Under the pieces are notes generated by a model. That model saw only the letters and a program-made list of their open reading frames with translations. It was not told where the DNA came from and did not search any database. A program made the translations under genes and the position numbers. From Stomorhina lunata (Eukaryota; Arthropoda; Insecta; Diptera; Rhiniidae): DNA of 64,000 bases. Location of the stretch: positions 33,076,292 to 33,140,291 of the forward strand of contig OW121740.1 in assembly GCA_933228675.1 (NCBI GenBank). Reading direction: 5' to 3'. How positions within the stretch are numbered: position 1 is the stretch's first letter; the number at the start of each line of letters is the position of its first letter. Below are positions 12,898 through 24,087 of the stretch, piece after piece.

Positions 12898-13644
12898 TAT
12901 ACCCTTCACCACCATAGGTGGAAAGGGTATTATAAGTTTGTGCTGATGTATGTAACGCATAGAAATATTTGTCTTAGACCCATCTTTTAGTATACCTTAG
13001 AATCACTTTCTGAGTCGATTTAGCGATGTCCGTCCGTCCGTCCGTCTGGCTGGCTGGACGGCTGGCTGGCTGGCTGGCTGGACAACCATGTAAACCTTGA
13101 TAATGGGACCATGGCTATTGAAATTGGTCAAAATCGGTCCATTATTTATGGTACCTCCCATAGGTCCCACTTCCCGGAATTGATATATTAGCCACAAATA
13201 TCAATATTTTTTCATGAAATTTAAAACAAATACTGCTTATGTAAACTTAAATCACTGGACCCAATTTCGTTGAAATCGGTCCACATTTGAACATAGGTCC
13301 CATACAAACTCTTCTTCAAAAACGCACTAAATGAGACAAAAAATCACTAAAACGCTCGTAAATCTAAAGATAATGAAAATTTTGAGTTTATTTTTTATAT
13401 ACATAATTTTTGTAACAACTGTAATCAATTTGCCAAATTTCGAGATAATCGGTCCACATTTGACTCTAGCTCTCATATAAATCCAAATGACGAAACAGCT
13501 TAAATATATAAGTTTTGAGAACATTTTTGTATGATGGCAAAATTTAGCAAATATTTGTCTTTATACAGGAAAAATTACACCTTTGACCTTAATGGTGAAG
13601 GGTATTATATGGTCGGGCTAGACCGACTATAGCGCTTTCTTACT
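12898..13644 (-). mobile_element. A2: complete family-A element, inserted in the Tc1-like transposase
   Basis: Relative to A1 and A3 it lies inverted. It runs from TATACCCTTCACCACCATAGG with its hairpin, through a run of GTCC, CTGG and GGCTGG tetramers (13,024-13,082), to the hairpin and CTATAGCGCTTTCTTACTT at the other end. All short open frames in it (for example 13,003-13,197) are unsupported. The insertion splits the transposase between its second and third catalytic residues, so A moved after the Tc1-like element had landed. Confidence 0.85.
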
Positions 13645-13652
13645 TTTTTTTT

Positions 13653-13992
13653 TCAATATGGGAGGAAGCGTCATCCTGTTGGAATATGTAGTCCCCGCAA
13701 TCTGATAATTTCGATATCGATGTTATCAGATTTTCCTCTAGAGTTTTTAAATATTTGTCTGCATTTACGATTCCAAATATGAAATGACGATGATCGGCAC
13801 CTTTTTACTACAAACATACCCATACCCTAACGTTTTCTGGAATCTTGACTGTACGCTTTAAGCAGCCTTTGTTGTAAGTGCTTTTATGTATTAGCATTTT
13901 TCTTGAATCACCAACACATACATCAAACTTGGTTTCGTCGCTAAAGATGATGTTGTCCCATTGTACCCAAGAGCGTCTCTCTTTAGTCCATT
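13653..13992 (-). pseudogene. Tc1-like transposase, central part (DDE domain)
   Basis: Minus-strand translation gives WVQWDNIIFSDETKFDV, with the first catalytic Asp in SDE, then a CLKRTVK segment and finally YIFQQDDASSH, with the second catalytic Asp in QQD. The usual Tc1 N-terminal paired-type DNA-binding domain is missing because the LINE fragment replaces the upstream part. At least one frame change is needed between the CLKRTVK segment (frame ends near 13,808) and the QQD segment. Immediately after the second Asp region the A2 element interrupts the gene. Confidence 0.85.
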
Positions 13993-13995
13993 CTT

Positions 13996-14520
13996 CTTCT
14001 TCTTCTGTTATCCTTGACTCCCAGTGGAGCATAGGGCCTCAACCATCCTTTTGTATCGGACTCTATTGCGAGATGTTAGGCATACATCATTCCATGAATA
14101 GTTTGCTGCTTGTAACTCCACATCAATTGATCTTCTTCACGTTCTAGCAGGTGCACCAACACGACGGCCGCTTCCTTGTGGATTCCAACGAAGCGCTTGT
14201 CGAGCAATGTTGGTATTTGGTCTTCGAAGTGTGTGGCCTATCCATCGCCATTTCCGTTGACATACCTCTGTGGAAGCAGGGATTTGGTTTGTTGCATTAA
14301 GTAGATCTTCATTTCTTATGCGATTCGGCCACCATATATTAAGAATTTGTGTTAGGCATTTGTTTGTAAAGGTTTGAAGTCGTTTATCGATGGCATTTGT
14401 GCGTTTCCAAGTTTCGCCGCCGTAATACAGGATGGACTTGACATTCGAGTTATATATTCGTAACTTAGTTGTTGTTGATATTTGCCGAGATTTCCAAATA
14501 GCTCGAAGAATGTCAAATGT
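13996..14520 (-). pseudogene. 5'-truncated RTE-like LINE, C-terminal end of the reverse-transcriptase protein
   Basis: One minus-strand frame from about 14,514 to the TAA at 14,008-14,010 carries the conserved C-terminal pattern of these LINE proteins: IYNSNVKSILYYGGETWKR, then WRWIGHTLRRPNTNIARQAL, then VEALCSTGSQG before the stop. A single TGA (14,137-14,139) stands where Trp is usual. Downstream is a GAA-rich tail (about 13,994-14,006). The fragment lies inside the Tc1-like element and joins directly to its transposase frame, consistent with a 5'-truncated LINE insertion with a microsatellite tail. The clade (RTE or near) is inferred from the C-terminal motif only. Confidence 0.85.
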
Positions 14521-14629
14521 CCATAATAGGCATTTTTATTTGATGCGCGCTAAGCAATGACTTTTGCTTGGCCTATCAAAATTATATAAATTATCAAGTA
14601 CTAACTGGTGTACGAATTAATAGTGGTTA

Positions 14630-14914
14630 GGGCTCGTAGATCGAAATGTAAGATATTTCAGAAACATTGCTATAGCATACTTTAAGGATAATCTAAAATA
14701 TGAGTAATATATAAGGTTCACTACATTGTTACTGATAGTAAAAGAATTTAATTTAAACTAAATGTAGTGACAAACAAACATATATATTTAAATATCAAAT
14801 TTTATTAAACTTTCTGCAAAATAAAATATTTTGAAAATCCCGAAGATATGTTACACAATATTTGTTTAATAGTGAGAGTTTTCGATCGATATAAAAAGCG
14901 TTGATCTGAGCCCT
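14630..14914 (+). mobile_element. C1: family-C MITE
   Basis: It shares with copies at 26,232-26,545 and 59,712-60,032 the internal CTATAGCATACTTTAAGGATAA and the right end TTTTCGATCGATAT ... GAGCCCTG. The left inverted repeat is eroded (GGGCTCGTAGATCGAAATG). It has no coding capacity. It abuts the Tc1-like element, which may have inserted into its left terminus. Confidence 0.65.
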
Positions 14915-15847
14915 GATGTTCTTCAATGATTACTTGAGTAGTCTTACCCATATATTAGTAATTTGGACGTCATTTACATAAGAATGTTTTAGATTCGGAT
15001 GATGTTGTTAATGAAATGATTATACGCTGATATACAAATATAAAATCGGGAAACAGGACTGGGTTGTAGGCCCTGTTTAGTATATGACAAATCGTGCCAA
15101 AAAAAAAAATCAGAAATATGTTTAAGTTTAGGAGTTATAAGCAAAAATCCGAAAGCAAAGAATATGAAGCTCAACCAGTTTTATCTGATTTTAATATTTT
15201 AACAGCAAAGAAAGGAAAAGAGATTGCGCTTTGGAATGGCATATCATTTTGATACATTTATAAGTCAAAAGTATTTTTTTGCTAAGAATATCACAAAAAA
15301 ATTGTCCGCTTTTTTTACTTAAGTAGCTTTTTGTTGCTTATAAAAGCTCATTAAAGTTTATATAAATCTAACAAGACAATTTAGTTCCTAATAAAACGTT
15401 TTCATTTTATAAATCAGACGAAAAATAGAGAAATTATTAAGCTTTTTTTATTCCGACTATCCCATGAACTACATTGGTATACCAACTACCATAATACTAC
15501 GCATGTAAATATTTTTACCAGAATTTCATTATAAAAAGTATTTTACTTGCAATAGTTTTAATTTTGGAAAAAATTAAATAACTTTTATTGGTCGTACTAA
15601 AGTACATTATGCGACCTACCCAAAAACAGCTTTTCGCACGTGTTCCGAAATCTTTAAATATGTTATTTGTATGTCCTCACCTAGGCCTATAACCCCCACT
15701 AGGTCGCTATTTAAGTTTTTCAAAAACCTGCTCATCTACGTAACTAATACCTTTAATTATTAGAAAAATATCTTTAGTTATTAGAATTGCGGCCTTTATA
15801 TTGAGAAGAAAAATGAGGGTCTAAGGAAAATACCTTAGGAGTCGAAG
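14915..15847. other. Unassigned AT-rich DNA
   Basis: No gene or element ends recognised. The 61-codon minus-strand frame at 14,989-15,174 has no domain. Confidence 0.55.
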
Positions 15848-15967
15848 TTACGATGTAGTGAACCTTTTATTTTGTATATTAATTAGATTATCCTAAAAGT
15901 ATGCTATACAAGTGTTTCTTAAATATTTTATGTATCGATCGGTACCAAATGCGGTGATCTGGCCCCC
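15848..15967 (-). mobile_element. C2: half of a family-C MITE
   Basis: Read on the minus strand it starts GGGGGCCAGATCACCGCATT and continues with GATCGAT and TATAGCATACTTTTAGGATAA, matching the left half of C4. The other half is not seen. Confidence 0.65.
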
Positions 15968-17114
15968 GGTTTTGGTAGGAGTTGGATCTAATTAAATGGG
16001 AGATATGGTAAAATATCAGATAAACTTAATTTAAATAAAAAAAAAGTTGTGACTATAAAGATCCAAAATTTCTATTAAAGGGAGCCTGTCGAATTTTATT
16101 ATAAAACTTTTTCAATAAATGTTTAAATGTCGTTCTTTTGCCGTAAAATTTCTTAAGAATCGAGAATATTTATTTTTACCTTATGGAGCCTTAAGTCGTT
16201 ATTTTGGAAGTTACTAACGAAATGACTTTCTCACTATTTTTGATAATTTTACAGTTTTCACTCTAAGTGAGTGGTGCATTGTATCTGTCATGTATCTTCA
16301 TTTTGGTTGTCTTTGTTAATTCAAGCCATTATTAAGATACTGTGATATTAAGAAGCTTAAAACGTCAGCAGCTGATTCTTTGTATTTTCTGTCAAACCAT
16401 TTTTTCGGGTCTTAGATAAATTAACGATGAAAAAAATAAAGTCAGACATCTTATGTTATTTACTTATGAGTACAATGTCCTGGAAGGATTTTAAGTTAAT
16501 TCGTTAATGAAATGAAAATAAGAGTTCCTAAGAATTGTTTTAATTGATGATACATATTTGCATACAAAAGTAACTTATAACATTAATATTATGGATGAAG
16601 CATATAAAACAGTTTTGTTTAATTTTCAATGAAAAAGCCATAACTCAAAATTAATCAATGAATAAATTTTGACCTAATGCTTACAAAATACTTCTAGTCT
16701 AGTGCATTGTTCTAATATTTTTCGGTTATTTGTCGTATTATTTCTTTAAAATAAAAAATTTAAATTTATGCTATTAAAATTACTAAAAGTTAAATTCAGA
16801 TACATCATAAGGAAAACAATTAAAATTTTGTCTTGTATCTTAATTTGGCTCCTAAAGTTTATTTTTCCCTTTAAATGTTAATCCCTTATCCAATGGAACC
16901 AAAAAACTTTTAAGACCATTTAACTTAGTCGTTAAAAACCTTTTGATTTATGACTTTATTCTTTTAAAAAAAGCAAAAAAAAATAAATAACGGTTGCTTT
17001 TTATATCTCGAGATTTTTTTCTTTTACATCGACGGCTTACCCCTTACAGGGGATGCTACAGTAATTAATAATTTCAATAGAAATTAGTAATTAGTAATTA
17101 CTGAATTTCATGCT
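15968..17114. other. Unassigned AT-rich DNA
   Basis: Unique sequence with frequent stops in all frames. A small tandem ATTAGTAATTAGTAATTACT lies near 17,082-17,101. Nothing else is recognised. Confidence 0.55.
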
Positions 17115-17178
17115 GCAATGACCGGGGCTCGAACCCAGGAGGAATATGATAAGTTATGCCTTACACCTAATCCAGAGT
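17115..17178 (-). other. tRNA-like fragment
   Basis: On the minus strand a B box (GGGTTCGAGCCCCGG, about 17,123-17,137) lies downstream of an A-box-like TTAGGTGTAAGGC (about 17,160-17,172). The arms do not form a full cloverleaf. It is probably a tRNA-derived SINE head or a decayed tRNA gene. Confidence 0.45.
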
Positions 17179-18016
17179 ATTTATTTTTCCAAAAATATTT
17201 GTTTTACCTTATCCCGAAACAATAAAAGACAACCCTCGTATTCTTAATTTGTTAAACGTTACAAAAAAAAACAAAGAATAAAAAATATAAATAAAACTAC
17301 AGCTTCTGTTAATCCCCCCAAAAATGACGGATATGCAATAAAAAATTCTCTCGAATATTAAGATAAAATAAAAATGTTAACAGTTCCTGTACGTTATCAT
17401 TTAAAAAGGAAAATGAATGAATTGGTCCTCTTAAAATGGAATATAAAAAAATATAAATTTGTTCAACACCAACATTTTTCGTTTCATCATTTATGTGTCA
17501 TTCTTTGTGATATTCGCAAGTGCCTCCACTTCATATACACTTTTTTGTAATTATTTCATATTTTATGTGAAATATTTTCAGGGTTTATTTTGGCTTTCTT
17601 TTCATCTTTTATATGAAAATCGAAAATATTTTTGAAAATTTTTAATTCTTGTTTATTTGTTTAAGAGAATATATGTTTTATTTCTGTTTTAAACATTCTT
17701 TTGTATTAACAGCGTTCGATGATTTTTTGATGGAGAGGCACTTAAATAAGACAAGATTTTGAAAATAATCGACTTAATTTAGTACAATTTAGTAATATTA
17801 AACGCTTCTTCTACATCTACGAACTCTATTGATTTCCTTTGCAGCCCATATGTTGTTTGACTACATCATCATTAGATGAATATTTTTCTGAGATACCTAT
17901 CAATAATTCTTCCGAAGTTTTTCAGATGAAACAAAGTTAGACTGATATGTCTAAATTTTTCAGTCCTGTATTAGAAGGACTACTTAAATATCCCTCTACA
18001 TAGAAGAAATAAAGAC
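17179..18016. other. Unassigned AT-rich DNA
   Basis: Nothing recognised on either strand. Confidence 0.5.
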
Positions 18017-21000
18017 TTTATTTTGAAAGTGGATTAAGTCCATTTATTTTTAAATTGAGATAAAAGGTTTTTACATTTTAGAGTTTTTAAAAATATAGGT
18101 GACAAATTTTAATTAATTAAATCTTAGGTTTTGATCAGAACCTATCAAATTTTTTTTCTTCCACAAAAATAAATTAATAAAAACCGTTTGAAAATTCGTT
18201 TAGCGGGTTTTAAAACAAAATTTGAACTGAACCACTTTTAAAACAAAACTGTTTTCAATACAAATACAATTTGAATTTTTGGTTTTGTATGAAAAAATTT
18301 TTACTTTTGAATTGAAAAATTAAAAAAAAACTTATTCCACTTTCAAAACAAATAAAATGAACAATTTTGTTTCAAAAAATTTTGCAAAATATTTTTCATA
18401 ACAAAATTCCCATAAAAAATAAATTTTCGAAAAAATTCCTATAAAACGCAAATTTCTGAAATATTTTCTGTAAAAAGTAAGCCTTTGAAAAATTTCCTAT
18501 AAAACGTAAATTTTTGAAAAATTTCCTATAAAAAGTAAATTTATGAAAAATGTCCTATAAAAAAGTAAACTTTTGAAAAATATCCTATAAAAAGTAAATT
18601 TTTGAAAAATTTCCTATAAAACCTAAATTTTGAAAAATTTCCTATGAAAAGTAAATTTTTGAAAAATTTCCTATAAAACGTAAATTTTTGAAAAAATTTC
18701 CTATAAAAAGCAAAATTTGAAAAATTTCCTATAATAAGTAAATTTTTTAAAAATTTCCTAAAAAAGTAAATTTTTGAAAAATTTCCTAAAAAAAGTAAAT
18801 TTTTATAAAATTTCCTATGAAAAGTAAATTTTTATAAAATTTCCTATAAAAAGTAAATTTTTGAAAAATTTCCTATAAAAAGTAAATTTTTGAAAAATTT
18901 CCTATAAAAAGTAAATTTTTGAAAAATTTCCTATAAAAATTAAATTTTTGAAAAATTTCCTATAAAAAGTAAATTGTTGAAAAATTTCCTATAATAAGTA
19001 AATTTTTGAAAAATTTAATATAAAAATTAAATTTTTGAAAAATTTCCTATAAAAAGCAAAATTTGAAAAATTTCCTATGAAAAGTAAATTTTTATAAAAT
19101 TTCCTATAAAAAGTAAATTTTTGAAAAATTTCCTACAAAAGTAAATTTTTGAAAAATTTCCTATAAAAAGTAAATTTTTGAAAAATTTCCTATAAAAATT
19201 AAATTTTCGAAAAATTTCCTATAAAAAGTAAATTGTTGAAAAATTTCCTATAATAAGAAAATTTTTGAAAAATTTCCTATAAAAATTAAATTTTTGAAAA
19301 ATTTCCTATAAAAAGTAAATTTATGAAAAATTTCCTATAATTAGTAAATTTTTGAAAAATTTCCTATAAAAAGTAAATTTTTGAAAAATTTCCTAAAAAA
19401 GTAAATTTTTAAAAAATTTCCTAAAAAAAGTAAATTTTTGAAAAATTTCCTATGAAAAGAAAATTTTTGAAATATTTCCTATAAAAAGTAAATTTTTAAA
19501 AAATTTCCTATAAAAAGTATATTTTTGAAAAATTTCCTATAAAATGTAAATTTTTGAAAAATTTCCTATAAAAAGCAAAATTTGAAAAATTTGCTATAAT
19601 AAGTAATTTTTTAAAAAATTTCCTATAAAAAGCAAAATTTGAAAAATTTCCTATAATAAGTAAATGTTTGAAAAATTTCCTAAACAAAGTAAATTTTTGA
19701 AAAATTTCCTACACAAAGTAAATTTTTTAAAAATTTCCTACAAAAAGTAAATTTTTGAAAAATTTCCTGTAAAAAGTGAATTTTTGAAAAATTTCCTATA
19801 AACCGTAAATTTTTGAAAAATTTCCTATAAAATGTAAATTTTTGAAAATTTTCCTATAAAAAGCAAAATTTGAAAAATTTGCTATAATAAGTAATTTTTT
19901 AAAAAATTTTCCTATAAAAAGCAAAATTTGAAAAATTTCCTATAATAAGTAAATGTTTGAAAAATTTCTTAAACAAAGTAAATTTTCGAAAAATTTCCTA
20001 TAAAAACTAAATTTTTGAAATATTTTCTATAAAAAGTAAACTTTTGAAAAATTTCCTATAAAAAGTAAATTTTTGAAAAATTTCCTATAAAAAGTAAATT
20101 TTTGAAAAATTTCCTATAAAAAGTAAATTTTGAAAAATTTCCTATAAAAAGTAAATTTTTGAAAAATTTCCTATAAAAAGTAAATTTTGAAAAATTTCCT
20201 ATAAAAAGTAAATTTTTGAAAAATTTCCTATAAAAAGTAAATTTTTGAAAAATTTCCTATAAAGAGTAAATTTTTGAAAAATTTCCTATAAAGAGTATAT
20301 TTTTAAAAAATTTGCTATAAAAAGGAAACTTTTGAAAAATTTCCTATGAAAGTAAGTTTTTTAAAAATTTCCTATAAAAAGTAAATTTTTGAAAAATTTC
20401 CTATAAAACGTAAATTTTTGAAAAATTTCCTATAAAAAGGAAATTTTTAAAAATTCCCTATAAAAAGTAAATTTACGAAAAATTTCCTATAAAAAAGTAA
20501 ACTTTTGAAAAATATCCTATAAAAAGTAAATTTTTGAAAAATTTCCTATAAAAAAGTAAATTTTTGAAAAATTTCCTATAAAAAGTAAATTTTTTGAAAA
20601 ATTTCCTATAAAAAGTAAATTTTTGATAAATTTCCTATAAAATGTAAAATTTTGATAAATTTCCTATAAAAAGTAAATTTTTGCAAAATTTGGAAAATTT
20701 CCAACAATAAATAAATTTTTGAAAAATTTCCTAAAAAAGTAAATTTTTGAAAAATTTCCTATGAAAAGTAAATTTTTGAAAAATTTCCTATGAAAAGTAA
20801 ATTTTTGAAAAATTTTCTATAAAAAGTAAATTTTTGAAAAATTTCCTATAAAAAGTAAATTTTTGAAAAATTTCCTATAAAAAGTAAATTTTTGAAAAAT
20901 TTCCTATAAAAAGTAAATTTTTGAAAAATTTCCTATAAAATGTAAATTTTTGAAAAATTTCCTATGAAAAGTAAATTTTTGAAAAATTTCCTATGAAAAG

Positions 21001-22816
21001 TAAATTTTTGAAAAATTTTCTATAAAAAGTAAATTTTTGAAAAATTTCCTATAAAAAGTAAATTTTGAAAAATTTCCTATAAAAAGTAAATTTTTGAAAA
21101 ATTTTCTCTAAAAAGTAAATTTTTGAAAAATTTCCTATAAACCGTAAATTTTTGAAAAATTTCCTATAAAATGTAAATTTTTGAAAATTTTCCTATAAAA
21201 AGCAAAATTTGAAAAATTTGCTATAATAAGTAATTTTTTAAAAAATTTCCTATAAAAAGCAAAATTTGAAAAATTTCCTATAATAAGTAAATGTTTGAAA
21301 AATTTCCTAAACAAAGTAAATTTTCGAAAAATTTCCTATAAAAACTAAATTTTTGAAATATTTTCTATAAAAAGTAAACTTTTGAAAAATTTCCTATAAA
21401 AAGTAAATTTTTGAAAAATTTCCTATAAAAAGTAAATTTTTGAAAAATTTCCTATAAAAAGTAAATTTTTGAAAAATTTCCTATAAAAAGTAAATTTTTG
21501 AAAAATTTCCTATAAAAAGTAAATTTTTGAAAAATTTCCTATAAAAAGTAAATTTTTGAAAAATTTCCTTTAAAAAGTAAATTTTTGAAAAATTTCCTAT
21601 AAAAAGTAAATTTTTGAAAAATTTCCTATAAAGAGTAAATTTTTGAAAAATTTCCTATAAAAAGTATATTTTTAAAAAATTTGCTATAAAAAGGAAACTT
21701 TTGAAAAATTTCCTATGAAAGTAAGTTTGTTAAAAATTTCCTATAAAAAGTAAATTTTTGAAAAATTTCCTATAAAACGTAAATTTTTGAAAAATTTCCT
21801 ATAAAAAGGAAATTTTTTAAAAATTCCCTATAAAAAGTAAATTTATGAAAAATTTCCTATAAAAAAGTAAACTTTTGAAAAATATCCTATAAAAAGTAAA
21901 TTTTTGAAAAATTTCCTATAAAAAGTAAATTTTTGAAAAATTTCCTATAAAAAGTAAATTTTTGAAAAATTTCCTATAAAGAGTAAATTTTTGATAAATT
22001 TCCTATAAAATGTAAATTTTTGATAAATTTCCTATAAAATGTAAATTTTTGATAAATTTCCTATAAAAAGTAAATTTTTGCAAAATTTGGAAAATTTCCA
22101 ACAATAAATAAATTTTTGAAAAATTTCCTAAAAAAGTAAATTTTTGAAAAATTTCCTATGAAAAGTAAATTTTTGAAAAATTTCCTATGAAAAGTAAATT
22201 TTTGAAAAATTTTCTATAAAAAGTAAATTTTTGAAAAATTTCCTATAAAAAGTAAATTTTTGAAAAATTTCCTATAAAAAGTAAATTTTTGAAAAATTTC
22301 CTATAAAAAGCAAAATTTGGAAAATTTCCAACAATAAATAAATTTTTGAAAAATTTCCTAAAAAAGTAAATTTTTGAAAAATTTCCTAAAAAAGTAAATT
22401 TTTGAAAAATTTCCTAAAAAAGTAAATTTTTGAAAAATTTCCTATAAAAAGTAAATTTTTGAAAAATTTCCTATAAAAAGTAAATTTTTGAAAAATTTCC
22501 TATAAAAATTAAATTTTTGAAAAATTTCCTATAAAAATTAAATTTTTGAAAAATTTCCTATAAAAAGTAAATTGTTGAAAAAATTCCTATAATAAGTAAA
22601 TTTTTGAAAAATTTCTTATAAAAATTAAATTTTTGAAAAATTTCCTATAAAAAGTAAATTTATGAAAAATTTCCTTAAAAAGTAAATTTTTGAAAAATTT
22701 CCTATAAAAAGTAAATTTTTGAAAAATTTCCTAAAAAAAGTAAATTTTTAAAAAATTTAAAATCATTCCTCCAAATTATTAAAAATATATAGGACTTAAT
22801 CCACTTTCAAAATAAA
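18017..22816. mobile_element. Satellite-bearing unit enclosed by perfect 25 bp inverted repeats
   Basis: The 25 bp at 18,017-18,041 (TTTATTTTGAAAGTGGATTA then AGTCC) and at 22,792-22,816 are exact reverse complements. They bracket satellite S2 with short unique margins on each side. Shorter versions of the same motif (CTTATTCCACTTTCAA) occur inside at about 18,333 and outside at about 22,965. Either S2 amplified inside a transposon with these ends, or the motif is itself a scattered repeat. No coding sequence and no clear target duplication were found. Confidence 0.5.
18385..22758. repeat. S2 satellite, 29 bp unit, about 150 copies
   Basis: Each unit is GAAAAATTTCCTATAAAAAG followed by TAAATTTTT (29 bp). 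It is more diverged than S1, with many point and one-base length variants. Blocks are duplicated: a run of rare variants beginning AACCGTAAATTTTTG occurs near 19,801 and again near 21,139, and a TTTGGAAAATTTCCAACAAT variant near 20,688, 22,085 and 22,316. This shows a segmental duplication of about 1.3-1.4 kb. The CTATAAAAA part resembles one arm of the S1 core (CTATAGAAAAA). Confidence 0.95.
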
Positions 22817-23726
22817 AATTTGTATCAAATTGTTAAATACAAAATGTTTGACTGTCAATTATTTAGTAAGTTTTGTAAATTTAAACTTAATTATTTTTCG
22901 CATAGTAAGATCTACAATTGCAGAACTTTTTCCCATCATTAACTCAATTTTTTTGGAATGTGGACTTATTCCACTTTCAACTCGTTTAATGGATCAAAAC
23001 ATCATATATATAGATTAGTGTTCACTAGGTTCTGTTAACATTAAAAATATCTGAAATTTTGGTGCATCAGTGGTCTAGTGCGTAGTGCTCAGGGCTGTTT
23101 GTGCAGAGGTTCGATTTCCAAATGAGACTAGTCCGTTATACTACACGGAACGTATGTTCTTCTTCAACCCGTTCAGAAAATAAATATAACATAAAATATC
23201 TAAAATTTTATTATTTATGAATAGGTTAGGCTCTATTGTTCCCTGGTATTTATATTCCTGTAATCCAGTACCCAAAAAACATACAAACTGAAATGCTCAG
23301 TCATCACGATCTGCGGCGTCATTTCAAATATCTAAGTTATAGCGAACTATTGACTCACTTCCGTTATTTCGAACTGCAAAGTAATATCAAACAGCTGAGT
23401 CATCTCGGCCTGTTGAGCAATCTTAAACCGCTGAGTTATCTCCTACTAAAGAGTCATCACGAATTGGCTGCAGCTAAGAATGATAACTCAACTCTATATG
23501 GGCCGATATTCATGTAAAGTTATGTCAAAGTACAGGTCGTAACATCAAATTTGGCAGAGACTCACATTTTAGTCGATGGACGATCCCTATACTTTTTGCT
23601 CGAAATTGGTATGCCTTCCCGGAGTACAGTTTTTGACCATTTCATCCACAAAATTAGTTGTATGTTTTTTAATTATAGTTAGCTTCAATATTATTTATAG
23701 TAACCAAAAATTTTCTTATTTTTATG
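22817..23726. other. Unassigned DNA with a tRNA-like fragment
   Basis: At about 23,068-23,125 (+) the pattern TGGTCTAGTGCG ... AGAGGTTCGATTTCC resembles the A and B boxes of a tRNA or tRNA-derived SINE. A 93-codon frame (23,236-23,517, +) rich in SH and LS repeats is not supported by any known family. It contains several degenerate copies of a GAGTCATC.CGA motif, so it may be a short decayed tandem repeat. Confidence 0.45.
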
Positions 23727-23728
23727 TA

Positions 23729-23949
23729 TCGTGAGCCTATATTCAAAACCGTCTATGAATCAATTTTTTTTAACTCTTTTTTGTTGGAAAACTGTTTTTT
23801 TTTTATAATAAAAATCAGAGAAACGAAATATTTTAAGGCAGTTATTGGTTTAAATATATGGCAGAGGAAATATTGACTACTATGAAAGTATTTTGGATAT
23901 TAAAAATATTTTATTTGGTTCATAGTCGGTATTGAATATAGGCTCACGA
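23729..23949. mobile_element. G: 221 bp MITE flanked by TA
   Basis: The ends TCGTGAGCCTATATTCAAAA and, inverted, TTGAATATAGGCTCACGA form about 30 bp of inverted repeat with few mismatches. TA dinucleotides flank both sides (23,727-23,728 and 23,950-23,951), as expected for Tc1/mariner-type insertion. There is no coding capacity. The terminal sequence resembles that of element H. Confidence 0.75.
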
Positions 23950-24034
23950 TATAATAAAATTTTCTTTAGAAAATATTTGATATTATTATGCGCTAGCCAA
24001 CGATTTGTCACTGCAAACATTTACTTACGATTTT

Positions 24035-24087
24035 AATAGAATCATGTAAACGTTGAGGCCCTATGCTCCACTGAGAGTCAAGGATGA
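24035..24087 (+). pseudogene. 3' end of a second RTE-like LINE copy
   Basis: The sequence GTTGAGGCCCTATGCTCCAC followed by TGAGAGTCAAGGATGA encodes VEALCSTESQG and a stop. It matches the last codons of the LINE at 13,996-14,520, but on the plus strand. Upstream homology fades within about 40 bp, so only the tail remains. Confidence 0.65.

Larger units (their letters stand above)
12410..14626 (-). mobile_element. Tc1-like transposon, invaded by A2 and an RTE LINE
   Basis: The left end CCACTATAAATTCGTACAC and the right end GTGTACGAATTAATAGTGG are near-perfect inverted repeats. The trinucleotide TTA flanks both sides (12,407-12,409 and 14,627-14,629), matching the TA target preference of Tc1/mariner elements. 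A further copy of the terminal motif (CCACTATTAATTCGTACAG, about 12,629) lies 220 bp inside the left end, like the inner direct repeats of IR/DR-type Tc1 elements. The 2.2 kb total includes about 750 bp of A2 and about 520 bp of LINE, leaving close to 1 kb of original element with a broken minus-strand transposase. Confidence 0.85.

Noticed and set aside
13878..14147. 89-codon plus-strand frame
   Set aside because: It is antisense to the joined Tc1/LINE coding remnants.
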